Source: Candidatus Omnitrophota bacterium (GTDB lineage: Bacteria > Omnitrophota > Gorgyraeia > B26-G9). From it: a stretch of 18,889 nt of DNA. The stretch lies in contig JAGLQQ010000178.1 in NCBI GenBank assembly GCA_023136735.1, forward strand, positions 1-18,889. Reading direction: 5' to 3'. The number at the start of each line of letters is the position of its first letter. Position 1 is the first letter of the stretch. A program made the position numbers and the translations under genes. The notes beneath the pieces are model-generated. The model saw nothing but the letters and a program-made list of their open reading frames with translations. It did not search any database and was not told the origin of the DNA. Below are positions 6,981-15,110 of the stretch, in pieces.

Positions 6981-8156
6981 ATGAAGAAAAAAGTTGTGCT
7001 TGCTTATTCCGGCGGATTGGATACGTCCTGCTGCGTCAGATGGCTTCAGGATAAAGGTTTTGAGGTTGTATGTTTCAGTGCTAATTTGGGCAGTGAGTTT
7101 TCGCCAGAGGAGTTGAAAAAGAAAGCAAAACAAAGCGGGATTTCAAAAATATATGTAATGGATTTGCAGAAGGAATTTGCTAACGATTATATAATCCCGG
7201 CATTAAAAACAAATGCTGTTTATGAGTCCAAATATGTGCTTTCAACCGCACTGGGCAGACCGCTTATCGCAAAATACCTTGTTGATATAGCACATAAAGA
7301 AAAAGCGGAGTATGTAGCACATGGCTGTACGGGCAAAGGTAATGACCAGGTAAGAATAGATACTACTATAAAGATATTAGATTCGAAATTAAAGATAATC
7401 GCGCCGCTTAGAGTATGGGAGCTTACATCTCGGGAATCTGAGATTGCTTATGCAAAAGAAAAAGGCATTCCGGTTTCTTCAACTAAGGAAAAAATCTACA
7501 GCATTGATCAAAATATTTGGGGAATAAGTATTGAAGGCGGAATGATGGAGGATTTAAAAAATGCTCCGGATGAGGCGGCCTATGTATTGACTAGAAGTAT
7601 GGAGAAGACTCCGTCAAAGGCAGAATATGTGGATATAGAATTCAATAAAGGAGTGCCTGTAAAATTGAACGGTAATAAAATGGGCATGATTGAGATGATT
7701 GAAAAATTGAATAAGGCCGGAGGAAAACATTGTATCGGCAGAAGCGATCTTGTTGAAGACAGAACAGTAGGTATTAAATCACGCGAAGTTTACGAGGCTC
7801 CGGCTGCCTGGATAATGATCAGGGCTCATCAGGAGCTTGAAAGTGTAGCCTTAGATAAGGATACATTGAGTTTTAAAGATATCGTTGCTTTAAAATATTC
7901 GCAGCTTACTTATCAGGGGCTGTGGTTTTCAAGACTAAGAAAAAGTTTGGCTGCCTTTGTCGAGTTAACGCAGGAAAGAGTTACAGGATCGATAAAGCTT
8001 AAGCTTTTTAAAGGGAATATCAGCGTTGCTTCTAGAATTGCTAAATATCCTCTTTATAAAATGGAGCTTGCGACTTATGGAGAAAAAGATCAGTTTGATA
8101 GACAGGACGCAAAAGGTTTTATTGAGATATTCTCTTTAGCCTATAGAGAGAAATAA
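6981..8156 (+). CDS. argG: Argininosuccinate synthase
   Basis: ArgG condenses citrulline and aspartate using ATP to give argininosuccinate and AMP. The PP-loop AYSGGLDTS is at residues 8-16. The citrulline/aspartate-binding block HGCTGKGNDQVR spans 114-125. Downstream, IIAPLRVWE, SIDQNIWGISIEGG and YQGLWFSRLR match the family. The 391-residue length is usual for the ~400-residue bacterial type. AAGGA lies eight bases before the ATG. The 64-base gap to argF holds GTAAAAA-type repeats and no evident terminator. This is one of four aspartate-using steps encoded in the window. Confidence 0.97.
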   Translation: MKKKVVLAYSGGLDTSCCVRWLQDKGFEVVCFSANLGSEFSPEELKKKAKQSGISKIYVMDLQKEFANDYIIPALKTNAVYESKYVLSTALGRPLIAKYLVDIAHKEKAEYVAHGCTGKGNDQVRIDTTIKILDSKLKIIAPLRVWELTSRESEIAYAKEKGIPVSSTKEKIYSIDQNIWGISIEGGMMEDLKNAPDEAAYVLTRSMEKTPSKAEYVDIEFNKGVPVKLNGNKMGMIEMIEKLNKAGGKHCIGRSDLVEDRTVGIKSREVYEAPAAWIMIRAHQELESVALDKDTLSFKDIVALKYSQLTYQGLWFSRLRKSLAAFVELTQERVTGSIKLKLFKGNISVASRIAKYPLYKMELATYGEKDQFDRQDAKGFIEIFSLAYREK

Positions 8157-8160
8157 ATAC

Positions 8161-8189
8161 AAGTTAAAAGTGAAAAGTTGAAGTAAAAA
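8161..8189 (+). repeat. AGTTAAA-type heptamer tract between argG and argH
   Basis: Consecutive seven-base units AGTTAAA (8162), AGTGAAA (8169), AGTTGAA (8176) and GTAAAAA (8183) fill most of the short argG-argH gap. The last unit is the same word as in the argF-argG gap. Confidence 0.6.
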
Positions 8190-8208
8190 GCAGAAAAGAG
8201 AGATGCTC

Positions 8209-9579
8209 ATGTCAAAGAAATTATGGGGCGGAAGATTTAAAAAAGCGATTGATAAAGATTTTGAAAAATTTTCGAAGTCGATCCAGTATGATTTTAAACT
8301 AGCAAGAGTAGATGTATTTCACTCAATAATACATACCTTTGCGCTAAGCGGTAGTGGTCTGTTGAACAAAAAAGAAACAAAGACAATCATTAGCGCTTTG
8401 AATGAGATAATCAAAGAGATTGATGCGGGAAAGTTTAAACCGGATATGTCCAGTGAAGACATTCATACGGATATTCATAACAGGCTTGAAAAGAAAATCG
8501 GGAAGCTCTCAGCAAAGGTGCATACTTTAAGATCAAGAAATGATCAGATTGTTTTTAATGAAAAGTTCTACTGCCTTGATGAAGCGATAAGCATAAAAGA
8601 TCTGATTAATGAAGTGCTGAAGAGTTTTTTGTCTCTCATGAAAAAATATGATAAGCAGCCGTTCATTGGCTATACTCATACGCAAAGAGCACAGGTAATA
8701 CTATTCAGTGATTATCTGAGTGCTTTCGGGCATATGCTGGTTAGGGATTCAAATAGAATTAAAAAATTTTATGACTCTGTAATTCCATATATTGGAGCGG
8801 GAGCTCTGGCAGGGACTTCTTTGCATAGAAAAGAATATTTTAAGGCCATAGATAGTTTCTTGAGTTTTGATGATAGTAAATCGGGGAAGATAAAATCCGT
8901 GGAAAGCTCAATTGATAATGTCAGCGATCGGGATTTTATCATGGAATTCCTAAACGTGATATCTATTATCCAAATGCATCTTTCCAGACTCTCAGAGGAT
9001 ATCATTCTTTATTCTACACAGGAATTTGATTATCTTGATTTGCCTGAGGAATTTTGTACAGGGAGCTCTCTTATGCCGCATAAGAAAAATCCGGACTTTC
9101 TTGAGCTTGTGCGTGGCTATACCGGAAGGATATACGGTAATCAGGTATCTTTGATGACTACAATGAAAGGGCTGCCTATGACCTATAACCGGGATATGCA
9201 GCTTGATAAAGAACCTCTATTTTCATCGGTTGAAATAATTAAGGACGAGTTGAAGATAATGGCCAAGTTCATAAAGGGTATCAGACTTAAAAAAAAGATT
9301 ATAGCGGAAGCACTGCTTGATGAGAGGCTGTATGCAGCGGAGCTTGCGGAATTTCTTGTTTTTAAAGGCATTGCGTTTAAAGATGCTCATGATATAGTGG
9401 GCAAACTCATTAGGCATGCTGAAGATAATAAGACTCGGATCAAGCAGATGCCGGATTCGGTGCTTAAGACATTCTGTGCTAGATTAAATTCCGTGGATGT
9501 CGCGAAGGTGATGCGTTCGACACATGCTATTACTTCAAAAAAATCAATAAAAAGAAAGGTTCCAAAACCAGATGCATGA
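8209..9579 (+). CDS. argH: Argininosuccinate lyase
   Basis: ArgH splits argininosuccinate into arginine and fumarate, the last step of the pathway. It belongs to the fumarase/aspartase superfamily. The start MSKKLWGGRF carries the family LWGGRF. SRNDQ is at 109-113, GYTHTQRAQ has the catalytic His at 157, and the signature loop GSSLMPHKKNPD spans 285-296 with the catalytic serine. MPHKKNPD replaces the more common MPQKKNPD. I choose the ATG at 8209 over the one at 8203, since GAGAG (8198-8202) is then six bases away and the 456-residue length matches E. coli (457). The end overlaps lysA by eight bases. Confidence 0.96.
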   Translation: MSKKLWGGRFKKAIDKDFEKFSKSIQYDFKLARVDVFHSIIHTFALSGSGLLNKKETKTIISALNEIIKEIDAGKFKPDMSSEDIHTDIHNRLEKKIGKLSAKVHTLRSRNDQIVFNEKFYCLDEAISIKDLINEVLKSFLSLMKKYDKQPFIGYTHTQRAQVILFSDYLSAFGHMLVRDSNRIKKFYDSVIPYIGAGALAGTSLHRKEYFKAIDSFLSFDDSKSGKIKSVESSIDNVSDRDFIMEFLNVISIIQMHLSRLSEDIILYSTQEFDYLDLPEEFCTGSSLMPHKKNPDFLELVRGYTGRIYGNQVSLMTTMKGLPMTYNRDMQLDKEPLFSSVEIIKDELKIMAKFIKGIRLKKKIIAEALLDERLYAAELAEFLVFKGIAFKDAHDIVGKLIRHAEDNKTRIKQMPDSVLKTFCARLNSVDVAKVMRSTHAITSKKSIKRKVPKPDA

Positions 9580-10831
9580 TTTTAAATTTAAAAAAAAACG
9601 ATTGTTTGCTGAAGATGTTGACCTAGCACAAATTGTGAATAATGTAGGTACGCCTGCTTTTGTTTATAGCCGAAAGACTCTGCTGGATAGATTTAATGAG
9701 ATTAAGAATGCTTTTAAAAAAATTGATCCGTTGATCTGCTACTCAATGAAGGCAAATTCAAACTTGAGTATTTGTAAGCTGCTTGTAAAAGAGGGAGCGG
9801 GTCTTGATATTGTTTCCGGAGGGGAGCTCTATAGAGCAAAGAAAGTAAAGGTCGCAGCAAAAAAAATAGTTTTTGCATCTGTGGGTAAAACTGATGAGGA
9901 AATAACGGAGGCAATTAAAAGTAATATCTTATTTTTCAACGTTGAATCAATATCAGAGCTTAAGAGAATAAATGTTATTGCTAAGGATTTAAAGAAGAAA
10001 CAAAAGGTGGCAATACGTGTAAACCCGGATGTTGATGCTAAGACGCATCATTATATTACAACAGCAAAAAAACAAAACAAGTTTGGTGTTGATATAAAAA
10101 CAACGAATAGCATTTTTCTCACTTATGCTAAAAAATTGAAGAATATTGATATATGCTGTATCCATATACATATAGGCTCTCAGATCACGACGATTTCACC
10201 GTTTGTTCAAGCTGTAAAAAAGACTGTTGCTCTGATCGATGGGTTGAATAGTAAAGGAGCATGCATTACTCATCTTAATATCGGCGGGGGATTGGGAATA
10301 ATCTATAAGGATGAAAAACCTCAGACAGTAGAGCAATACGCCAAAGCGATAATGCCTATAATAAAAAATAAAGGCCTAAAGCTTATAATGGAGCCGGGAA
10401 GATTTATTGCTGGTAATTCGGGAGTGCTTTTAACAAAAATAATTCATGTGAAAGAGACCTCAGTGAAAAGGTTTTATATTATTGATGCGGCTATGAATGA
10501 TCTTTTGCGCCCTGCATTTTATGAAGCCTATCATGAAATCGTTGCGACAAAAAAGACTAAAGGGAAAAAGAAGAAAAGCGCTGATATTGTCGGTGCGGTC
10601 TGTGAGAGTGGAGATTTCTTGGCAAAAGGGCGGCAATTACCTGATGATTTAAAACAAAATGATATCCTCGCGGTTATGAGCGCGGGTGCTTACGGCTTTA
10701 GTATGTCCAGCAATTATAATAGTCGAAAACGCGCTGCAGAGGTTTTAGTGAGTGGTAAGAAATATCAATTAATCAGAAGGCGTGAAAGTTATAGTGATTT
10801 AATACGCAATGAAATTGTCGTTAACATATGA
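9572..10831 (+). CDS. lysA: Diaminopimelate decarboxylase
   Basis: LysA removes CO2 from meso-diaminopimelate to give lysine, using PLP. It is a fold-type III (alanine-racemase-like) enzyme. K60 in CYSMKANSN is the cofactor lysine. HIHIGSQ (198-204), GGG (238-240), EPGR (274-277), CESGD (344-348, the dimer-completing active-site segment) and AGAYGFSMSSNYN (371-383) are all present. The stretch around 327-336 is lysine-rich but lies in a normally variable loop. The start codon lies inside the argH end, eight bases overlapping, so the arginine and lysine blocks are translationally joined. The 419-residue length is normal. Confidence 0.96.
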   Translation: MHDFKFKKKRLFAEDVDLAQIVNNVGTPAFVYSRKTLLDRFNEIKNAFKKIDPLICYSMKANSNLSICKLLVKEGAGLDIVSGGELYRAKKVKVAAKKIVFASVGKTDEEITEAIKSNILFFNVESISELKRINVIAKDLKKKQKVAIRVNPDVDAKTHHYITTAKKQNKFGVDIKTTNSIFLTYAKKLKNIDICCIHIHIGSQITTISPFVQAVKKTVALIDGLNSKGACITHLNIGGGLGIIYKDEKPQTVEQYAKAIMPIIKNKGLKLIMEPGRFIAGNSGVLLTKIIHVKETSVKRFYIIDAAMNDLLRPAFYEAYHEIVATKKTKGKKKKSADIVGAVCESGDFLAKGRQLPDDLKQNDILAVMSAGAYGFSMSSNYNSRKRAAEVLVSGKKYQLIRRRESYSDLIRNEIVVNI

Positions 10832-10840
10832 GGAGTATCT

Positions 10841-11788
10841 ATGAAGAAGAAAGTTAGAAAAAAACAGACTGAAAAGGTGGCAGTAAAAAAAGCAGTAAGC
10901 AAAAAAACTGCTGTAAAGAAAAATAAGGTACCGGTGCGCAAAAAAGTAACAGCATCGAAGAAAAAAGCAAAGGCGAAGCCAGTGAAAAAAAGAAAATTTG
11001 AGTTCACTAAGATGGTCGCCTCAGGAAATGATTTTATTATTTTTGATAACAGGCGCAGTAATTTAAAAAACGGATCAGAGCTAGCACTAAGTCTTTGCGC
11101 CCGGACTTCAGGTGTAGGTGCCGATGGACTGATATTGATTGAGAAATCAAAAAAGACCGATTTTAAAATGCGGATATTCAATCCTGACGGGTCTGAGGCG
11201 GAAATGTGCGGAAACGGTATTCGTTGCGCGGCTCTTTTTAAAGCAAAGAAAAATGCTAGCATTGAAACGCTTGCTGGTTTTTTGAACGCTGAGATTAGGG
11301 ATGACGGAATTAAGATTAAAATGACTGATCCTAAAGATCTGCAGCTGAATATTAATCTGGATATTGACGGCCGGGTTTATCAGGTTAATTATGTTAATAC
11401 AGGAGTGCCGCATTCAGTATATTTTGTTGAGGACTTACCGGCTACAAATGTCAGAATGATGGGAAGATTGATTCGTTATCACCGGCAGTTTGAACCTGAG
11501 GGGACAAATGTTGATTTTGAAAAAATCATTGAGCCGGGTGTAATAGGGATAAGAACATATGAACGCGGTGTAGAAGCGGAGACGCTGGCTTGCGGAACAG
11601 GCTCCGTTGCTTCAGCTTTGATATACCATCATAAATTTATCGGACAAGAAGGCAGCTATATGGTAAATGTGCACACAAAAGGTGAAGAAGTGTTGGAGGT
11701 ATCTTTTGATTATAAAAATGGAGCTTTCCAAAATGTCTGGTTAAAAGGAAAAGCTCAGATTGTTTATAAGGGGGAATGTTATGTTTAG
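10841..11788 (+). CDS. dapF: Diaminopimelate epimerase with lysine-rich N-terminal tail
   Basis: DapF converts LL- to meso-diaminopimelate by a two-cysteine, cofactor-free mechanism. The cysteines are C123 (DGSEAEMCGNGIRCA) and C251 (ETLACGTGS). The family normally begins at the FEFTKM..GNDF segment, here residue 53, so about 50 extra residues precede the fold. They are nearly all Lys, Ala, Val, Thr and Ser (MKKKVRKKQTEKVAVKKAVS and so on), like histone-H1-type tails. The ATG at 10841 has AGGAG five bases upstream, a strong start. An internal GTG at 10982 with AAAGG eight bases before it would give a 268-residue enzyme of normal size, so one or both forms may be made. The end overlaps dapA by eight bases. 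Confidence 0.94.
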   Translation: MKKKVRKKQTEKVAVKKAVSKKTAVKKNKVPVRKKVTASKKKAKAKPVKKRKFEFTKMVASGNDFIIFDNRRSNLKNGSELALSLCARTSGVGADGLILIEKSKKTDFKMRIFNPDGSEAEMCGNGIRCAALFKAKKNASIETLAGFLNAEIRDDGIKIKMTDPKDLQLNINLDIDGRVYQVNYVNTGVPHSVYFVEDLPATNVRMMGRLIRYHRQFEPEGTNVDFEKIIEPGVIGIRTYERGVEAETLACGTGSVASALIYHHKFIGQEGSYMVNVHTKGEEVLEVSFDYKNGAFQNVWLKGKAQIVYKGECYV

Positions 11789-12671
11789 AGGCTCCATGGT
11801 TGCTATAGTAACACCGTTTAAAAATGGAAGACTTGATGAAGAAAAATTAAAGGAATTAGTGGAATTTCACTTAAAGAATAAAACCAGCGCTATTGTTCCT
11901 TGCGGAACTACCGGTGAATCATCGACATTGTCCTTAGCTGAACATGAGCGGGTGATTGAGCTTGTTGTGGAAACAGCAAAAAACAGGATACCAGTCATTG
12001 CCGGCACAGGCTCAAATAATACATCTGAAGCTATCAGGCTGACAAAACACGCAAAAGAAGCAGGTGCTGATGCCGCCCTGTTGATTACGCCTTATTACAA
12101 TAAGCCGACACAAAAAGGGCTGTATTTGCATTTCAAATGCATAGCGGAAAGTGTTGATATTCCGATAATTCTTTATAATATTGTTGGTAGAACCGCAGTA
12201 AATATGCAGCCTGAGACTATTGCTCAACTAGCGCGTGAATTCAAAAACATTGTTGGCGTAAAAGAGGCCTCGGGGGATATGGAGCAGATGGCCCGCATTA
12301 AGCTGTTGTCACCGAAGGGTTTTCTGCTTATTTCAGGTGATGATACTCTGACGCTGCCGCTTCTATCTATCGGTGGTGTGGGGGTAATCTCTGTTGTTGC
12401 GAATATCATTCCTCAGGATACTGCCAAGATGATAGAGGAATTCGAAAAAGGTAATATTAAAAAAGCGCAGGAACTGCATTATAAAATGCTGCCGCTTGTA
12501 AGATCTATGTTTCTTGAAACAAACCCTATCTGTGTTAAGACAGCAATGGAAATTTTAGGCATGTGTGCGCCAGGTTTGCGATTGCCGATGTGTCCTATGG
12601 ACAAAGAGAATTTTAGTAAACTCCAAATCGCGCTTAAGGATTATGGGCTATTAAGAAAGAAAAAGAAATGA
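11781..12671 (+). CDS. dapA: 4-Hydroxy-tetrahydrodipicolinate synthase
   Basis: DapA condenses pyruvate with aspartate semialdehyde, the first committed step to diaminopimelate. It is a TIM-barrel lyase that forms a Schiff base with pyruvate. GTTGES is at 42-47 with catalytic T44; Y106 lies in TPYYNKPT, and Y132 and R137 in YNIVGRT. The Schiff-base lysine is K161 in VGVKEASGD. The loop YNIVGRT has Val where YNVPGRT has Pro. The 296-residue length is usual (292 in E. coli). The ATG at 11781 has AAGGGGG six bases upstream, and an in-frame upstream start at 11760 is unneeded. Confidence 0.96.
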   Translation: MFRGSMVAIVTPFKNGRLDEEKLKELVEFHLKNKTSAIVPCGTTGESSTLSLAEHERVIELVVETAKNRIPVIAGTGSNNTSEAIRLTKHAKEAGADAALLITPYYNKPTQKGLYLHFKCIAESVDIPIILYNIVGRTAVNMQPETIAQLAREFKNIVGVKEASGDMEQMARIKLLSPKGFLLISGDDTLTLPLLSIGGVGVISVVANIIPQDTAKMIEEFEKGNIKKAQELHYKMLPLVRSMFLETNPICVKTAMEILGMCAPGLRLPMCPMDKENFSKLQIALKDYGLLRKKKK

Positions 12672-13381
12672 TTAATCTTGCGGTTCTTGGTTGTTGTGGG
12701 AAAATGGGAAAGCGCATTATTGCGCTTATCGAAAAAGATAAAGGTCTTAAGCTTACCGTGGCTTTGGAAATGCAAGGGCATCCGGAGCTTAATACTATGA
12801 TTGAGGGTGTTAAAATCAGCGATGATCTTAATGATCTTAAAAATGCTGATGTGGTAATTGATTTTACACCTATGGCTGAAAAGACAGAATTGCTTGATGC
12901 GGTGGTGCGTTTTGAAAAATCTTTGGTTATCGGTACTACCGGTTTGAATTCCGAACAAGTACAGAAAATTGAAAGAGCTGCAGCGCGTGCGCCGATTGTT
13001 TATTCTCCGAATATGTCTGTTGGCGTTAATCTGCTATTTAAGCTGATAAGAGAAGCTGCGGCAAAATTGAAAAATTATAATGTTCGGATAAAAGAAGCAC
13101 ATCATATTCATAAGAAAGATTCTCCTAGCGGAACTGCTAAGAAAATCGCCGAAATTATTACAGATGAGACAAGTTCAGAGGTTAAGGATATTGAAGCGAT
13201 CAGAGAAGGGGAGATTATCGGTGATCATGAGGTAACATTCGAAAGCGACTTAGATACTATTGTGCTAAGCCACTCGGCTAAAACACGGGATATCTTTGCT
13301 CAGGGGTCGCTTGATGCAGTTAAGTGGCTTGTTAATAAACCGGCAGGGCTATATAGCATGCAGAATGTATTGGGGAAATAA
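12668..13381 (+). CDS. dapB: 4-Hydroxy-tetrahydrodipicolinate reductase
   Basis: DapB reduces the DapA product with NAD(P)H to tetrahydrodipicolinate. The nucleotide-binding loop GCCGKMGKRI is at residues 8-17, IDFT at 64-67, GTTG at 89-92, and the signature EAHHIHKKDSPSGTA at 143-157 carries the catalytic His pair and Lys. REGEIIGDHEV (179-189) is also typical. At 237 residues it is shorter than E. coli DapB (273) but close to thermophile and clostridial forms, so it is not truncated. It overlaps dapA as ATGA. Confidence 0.95.
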   Translation: MINLAVLGCCGKMGKRIIALIEKDKGLKLTVALEMQGHPELNTMIEGVKISDDLNDLKNADVVIDFTPMAEKTELLDAVVRFEKSLVIGTTGLNSEQVQKIERAAARAPIVYSPNMSVGVNLLFKLIREAAAKLKNYNVRIKEAHHIHKKDSPSGTAKKIAEIITDETSSEVKDIEAIREGEIIGDHEVTFESDLDTIVLSHSAKTRDIFAQGSLDAVKWLVNKPAGLYSMQNVLGK

Positions 13382-13429
13382 AGTTACAAGTTAAAAGGCC
13401 AATGGCTAATAGTCGATGGCTGATGGGAA
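13381..13429 (+). repeat. Seven consecutive heptamers after dapB, two word types
   Basis: Starting at 13381 the sequence divides into seven seven-base words with no slippage. The first two are AAGTTAC and AAGTTAA. The fourth to seventh (13402, 13409, 13416, 13423) are ATGGCTA-like, and the third is intermediate. This joins two different repeat families in one phase. The rest of the gap to 13473 holds only the AAAGGGA ribosome-binding site of the next gene. Confidence 0.65.
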
Positions 13430-13473
13430 TACTGAAAGAATACAGTAATAAGAATAGAAAGGGAAATTAGAAG

Positions 13474-14634
13474 ATGCAGATCGAGAGTGCTAATGCATTA
13501 AAAAAACTGCCGCCATATCTCTTTGTAGAAATTGATAAGGCAAAACGCCAGGCAAGAGCAGAGGGTAAGGATTTAATAGATCTAGGAATAGGAGATCCGG
13601 ATACACCCACACCTAAGCATATAATAGAATCTCTTTATAAAGCAGCAAAAGACCCGGCTAATCACCGCTATGCGCTGGATGCGGGAATGCCGGCTTTTAA
13701 AAATGAAATAGCTTTGTGGCATAAAAAAAGATTTAAGGTAACTCTTGATGCGCAAGCTGAAATACTTCCTTTGCTCGGTTCTAAGGAGGGGTTAGCGCAT
13801 ACGCCTTTTGCTTTTTTAAATAAATCTGATGTAGCACTTGTGCCTGATCCGGCATATCCGGCATATCGTAACGCGACGATTTTAGCTGGTGGCACTCCGT
13901 ATTTCATGCCTTTGTTTGAAAACAATGCTTTTTTGCCAGATTTAAAAAAAATCCCGGCATCAGTATTGAAAAAAACAAAGCTTATGTTTTTAAATTATCC
14001 AAACAACCCGACAGGTGCTGTTGCACCAAAAAGGTTTTTACAGGAAGTTGTCAAATTTGCTCAAAAGAATAAGATCATTATTTGCTTTGATATGGCTTAT
14101 TCTGAGATGTGTTATGATAATTACAGCGCTCCGAGTATATTTGAGATTAGCGGAGCAAAAGAAGTTGCGGTTGAATATCATTCGCTTTCAAAGACCTATA
14201 ATATGACTGGCTGGAGGCTGGGATGGGTTTGCGGGAATAAGGATATTGTTGCTCCTATTGCTAAGTTTAAGTCCAATATGGATTCCGGTGTTTTTCAGGC
14301 TGTTCAAGTAGCAGGTATCACAGCACTAAAAACGAAAAAAGAATTTCTAGAGAAAATGTGTAAAATGTATGAGGAGAGACGAGATATTCTGGTTAGCGGA
14401 TTGGAAAAACTGGGCTGGTCCATAAAAACACCGAAAGCAACTTTTTATCTATGGACAAAAATACCGCATAAAATGAATTCCATGGCTTTATGCAGCATGA
14501 TAATGGAAAAAGCCGGTATAGTAGCTACTCCGGGAGTAGGTTTTGGTAAGTTCGGAGAAGGTTATGTCAGGTTTGCTTTGACACAGGATAAAAAGAGAAT
14601 AAAAGAGGCGGTTAAACGGCTTTCATTTCTATGA
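13474..14634 (+). CDS. dapL: Probable LL-diaminopimelate aminotransferase
   Basis: This is a class I/II PLP aminotransferase of 386 residues. YPNNPTG (175-181) and D206 (FDMAYSE) bind the cofactor, K240 in SLSKTYNMTGWR is the Schiff-base lysine, and R248 in WRLGW follows at the usual spacing. Y66 and the KEGL block (104-107) also fit the DapL/ALD1 group. DapL converts tetrahydrodipicolinate plus glutamate directly to LL-diaminopimelate, bypassing the succinyl or acetyl steps. The position right after dapB and with dapF and lysA supports this role, and no dapD, dapE or ddh is present. Related aspartate- or alanine-type aminotransferases look similar, so the substrate is inferred mainly from context. 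Confidence 0.85.
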   Translation: MQIESANALKKLPPYLFVEIDKAKRQARAEGKDLIDLGIGDPDTPTPKHIIESLYKAAKDPANHRYALDAGMPAFKNEIALWHKKRFKVTLDAQAEILPLLGSKEGLAHTPFAFLNKSDVALVPDPAYPAYRNATILAGGTPYFMPLFENNAFLPDLKKIPASVLKKTKLMFLNYPNNPTGAVAPKRFLQEVVKFAQKNKIIICFDMAYSEMCYDNYSAPSIFEISGAKEVAVEYHSLSKTYNMTGWRLGWVCGNKDIVAPIAKFKSNMDSGVFQAVQVAGITALKTKKEFLEKMCKMYEERRDILVSGLEKLGWSIKTPKATFYLWTKIPHKMNSMALCSMIMEKAGIVATPGVGFGKFGEGYVRFALTQDKKRIKEAVKRLSFL

Positions 14635-15110
14635 AAAATAAATGGCATAAGGTCTATTTAGGTATTGGTTCCAATCTTGGCAACCGCAGAAGAAATATCG
14701 AAAAAAGCCTTAGTCTAATAGATGCAGAAATTGAGACCCGTATTAAAAAACAGTCTTCTTTCTATGAAACGAAACCAGTTGGCGGTTTAAAGCAAAGAGA
14801 TTTTATCAATGCTGTTATTTTAATTGAAACTACTCTTGAGGCAAAGCTTCTTTTAAAAATCCTTAAACTCATTGAAACAAAAATAGGCAGGAAAATCGAT
14901 GCTCCTAGATGGGGGCCCAGGATAATTGATCTGGATATTCTGGCTTATGAACAGCTTGTTCTTGAGAGTAAGATTTTGAGAGTACCGCATCCAAGAATGC
15001 ATAAGCGTTTGTTTGTACTTGTGCCATTTGCTGAGATTGCGCCTAGGTTCAAGCATCCGATTTTGCAAAAAACAATGGGCAAACTATTATCAGAGCTGAA
15101 AAGTAAATGA
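14631..15110 (+). CDS. folK: 6-Hydroxymethyl-7,8-dihydropterin pyrophosphokinase
   Basis: FolK (HPPK) transfers pyrophosphate from ATP to hydroxymethyl-dihydropterin in folate synthesis. YLGIGSNLGNRRRNI (9-23) opens the domain. FYETKPVGG (44-52) is the pterin-binding region, and RWGPRIIDLDIL (93-104) carries the two metal-binding aspartates D100 and D102. HPRMHKR (120-126) closes the active site. The 159-residue length is typical of single-domain HPPK. It overlaps the aminotransferase stop as ATGA and panC in the same way. A folK-panC-panD order is seen in other bacteria. FolB and FolP are not in the window. Confidence 0.96.
   Translation: MKNKWHKVYLGIGSNLGNRRRNIEKSLSLIDAEIETRIKKQSSFYETKPVGGLKQRDFINAVILIETTLEAKLLLKILKLIETKIGRKIDAPRWGPRIIDLDILAYEQLVLESKILRVPHPRMHKRLFVLVPFAEIAPRFKHPILQKTMGKLLSELKSK

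Noticed and set aside
10789..11262. 157-codon open frame on the - strand over lysA/dapF
   Set aside because: Its Phe/Leu-rich sequence is the mirror of the lysine-rich AAA/AAG codons of the dapF tail, with no family features.
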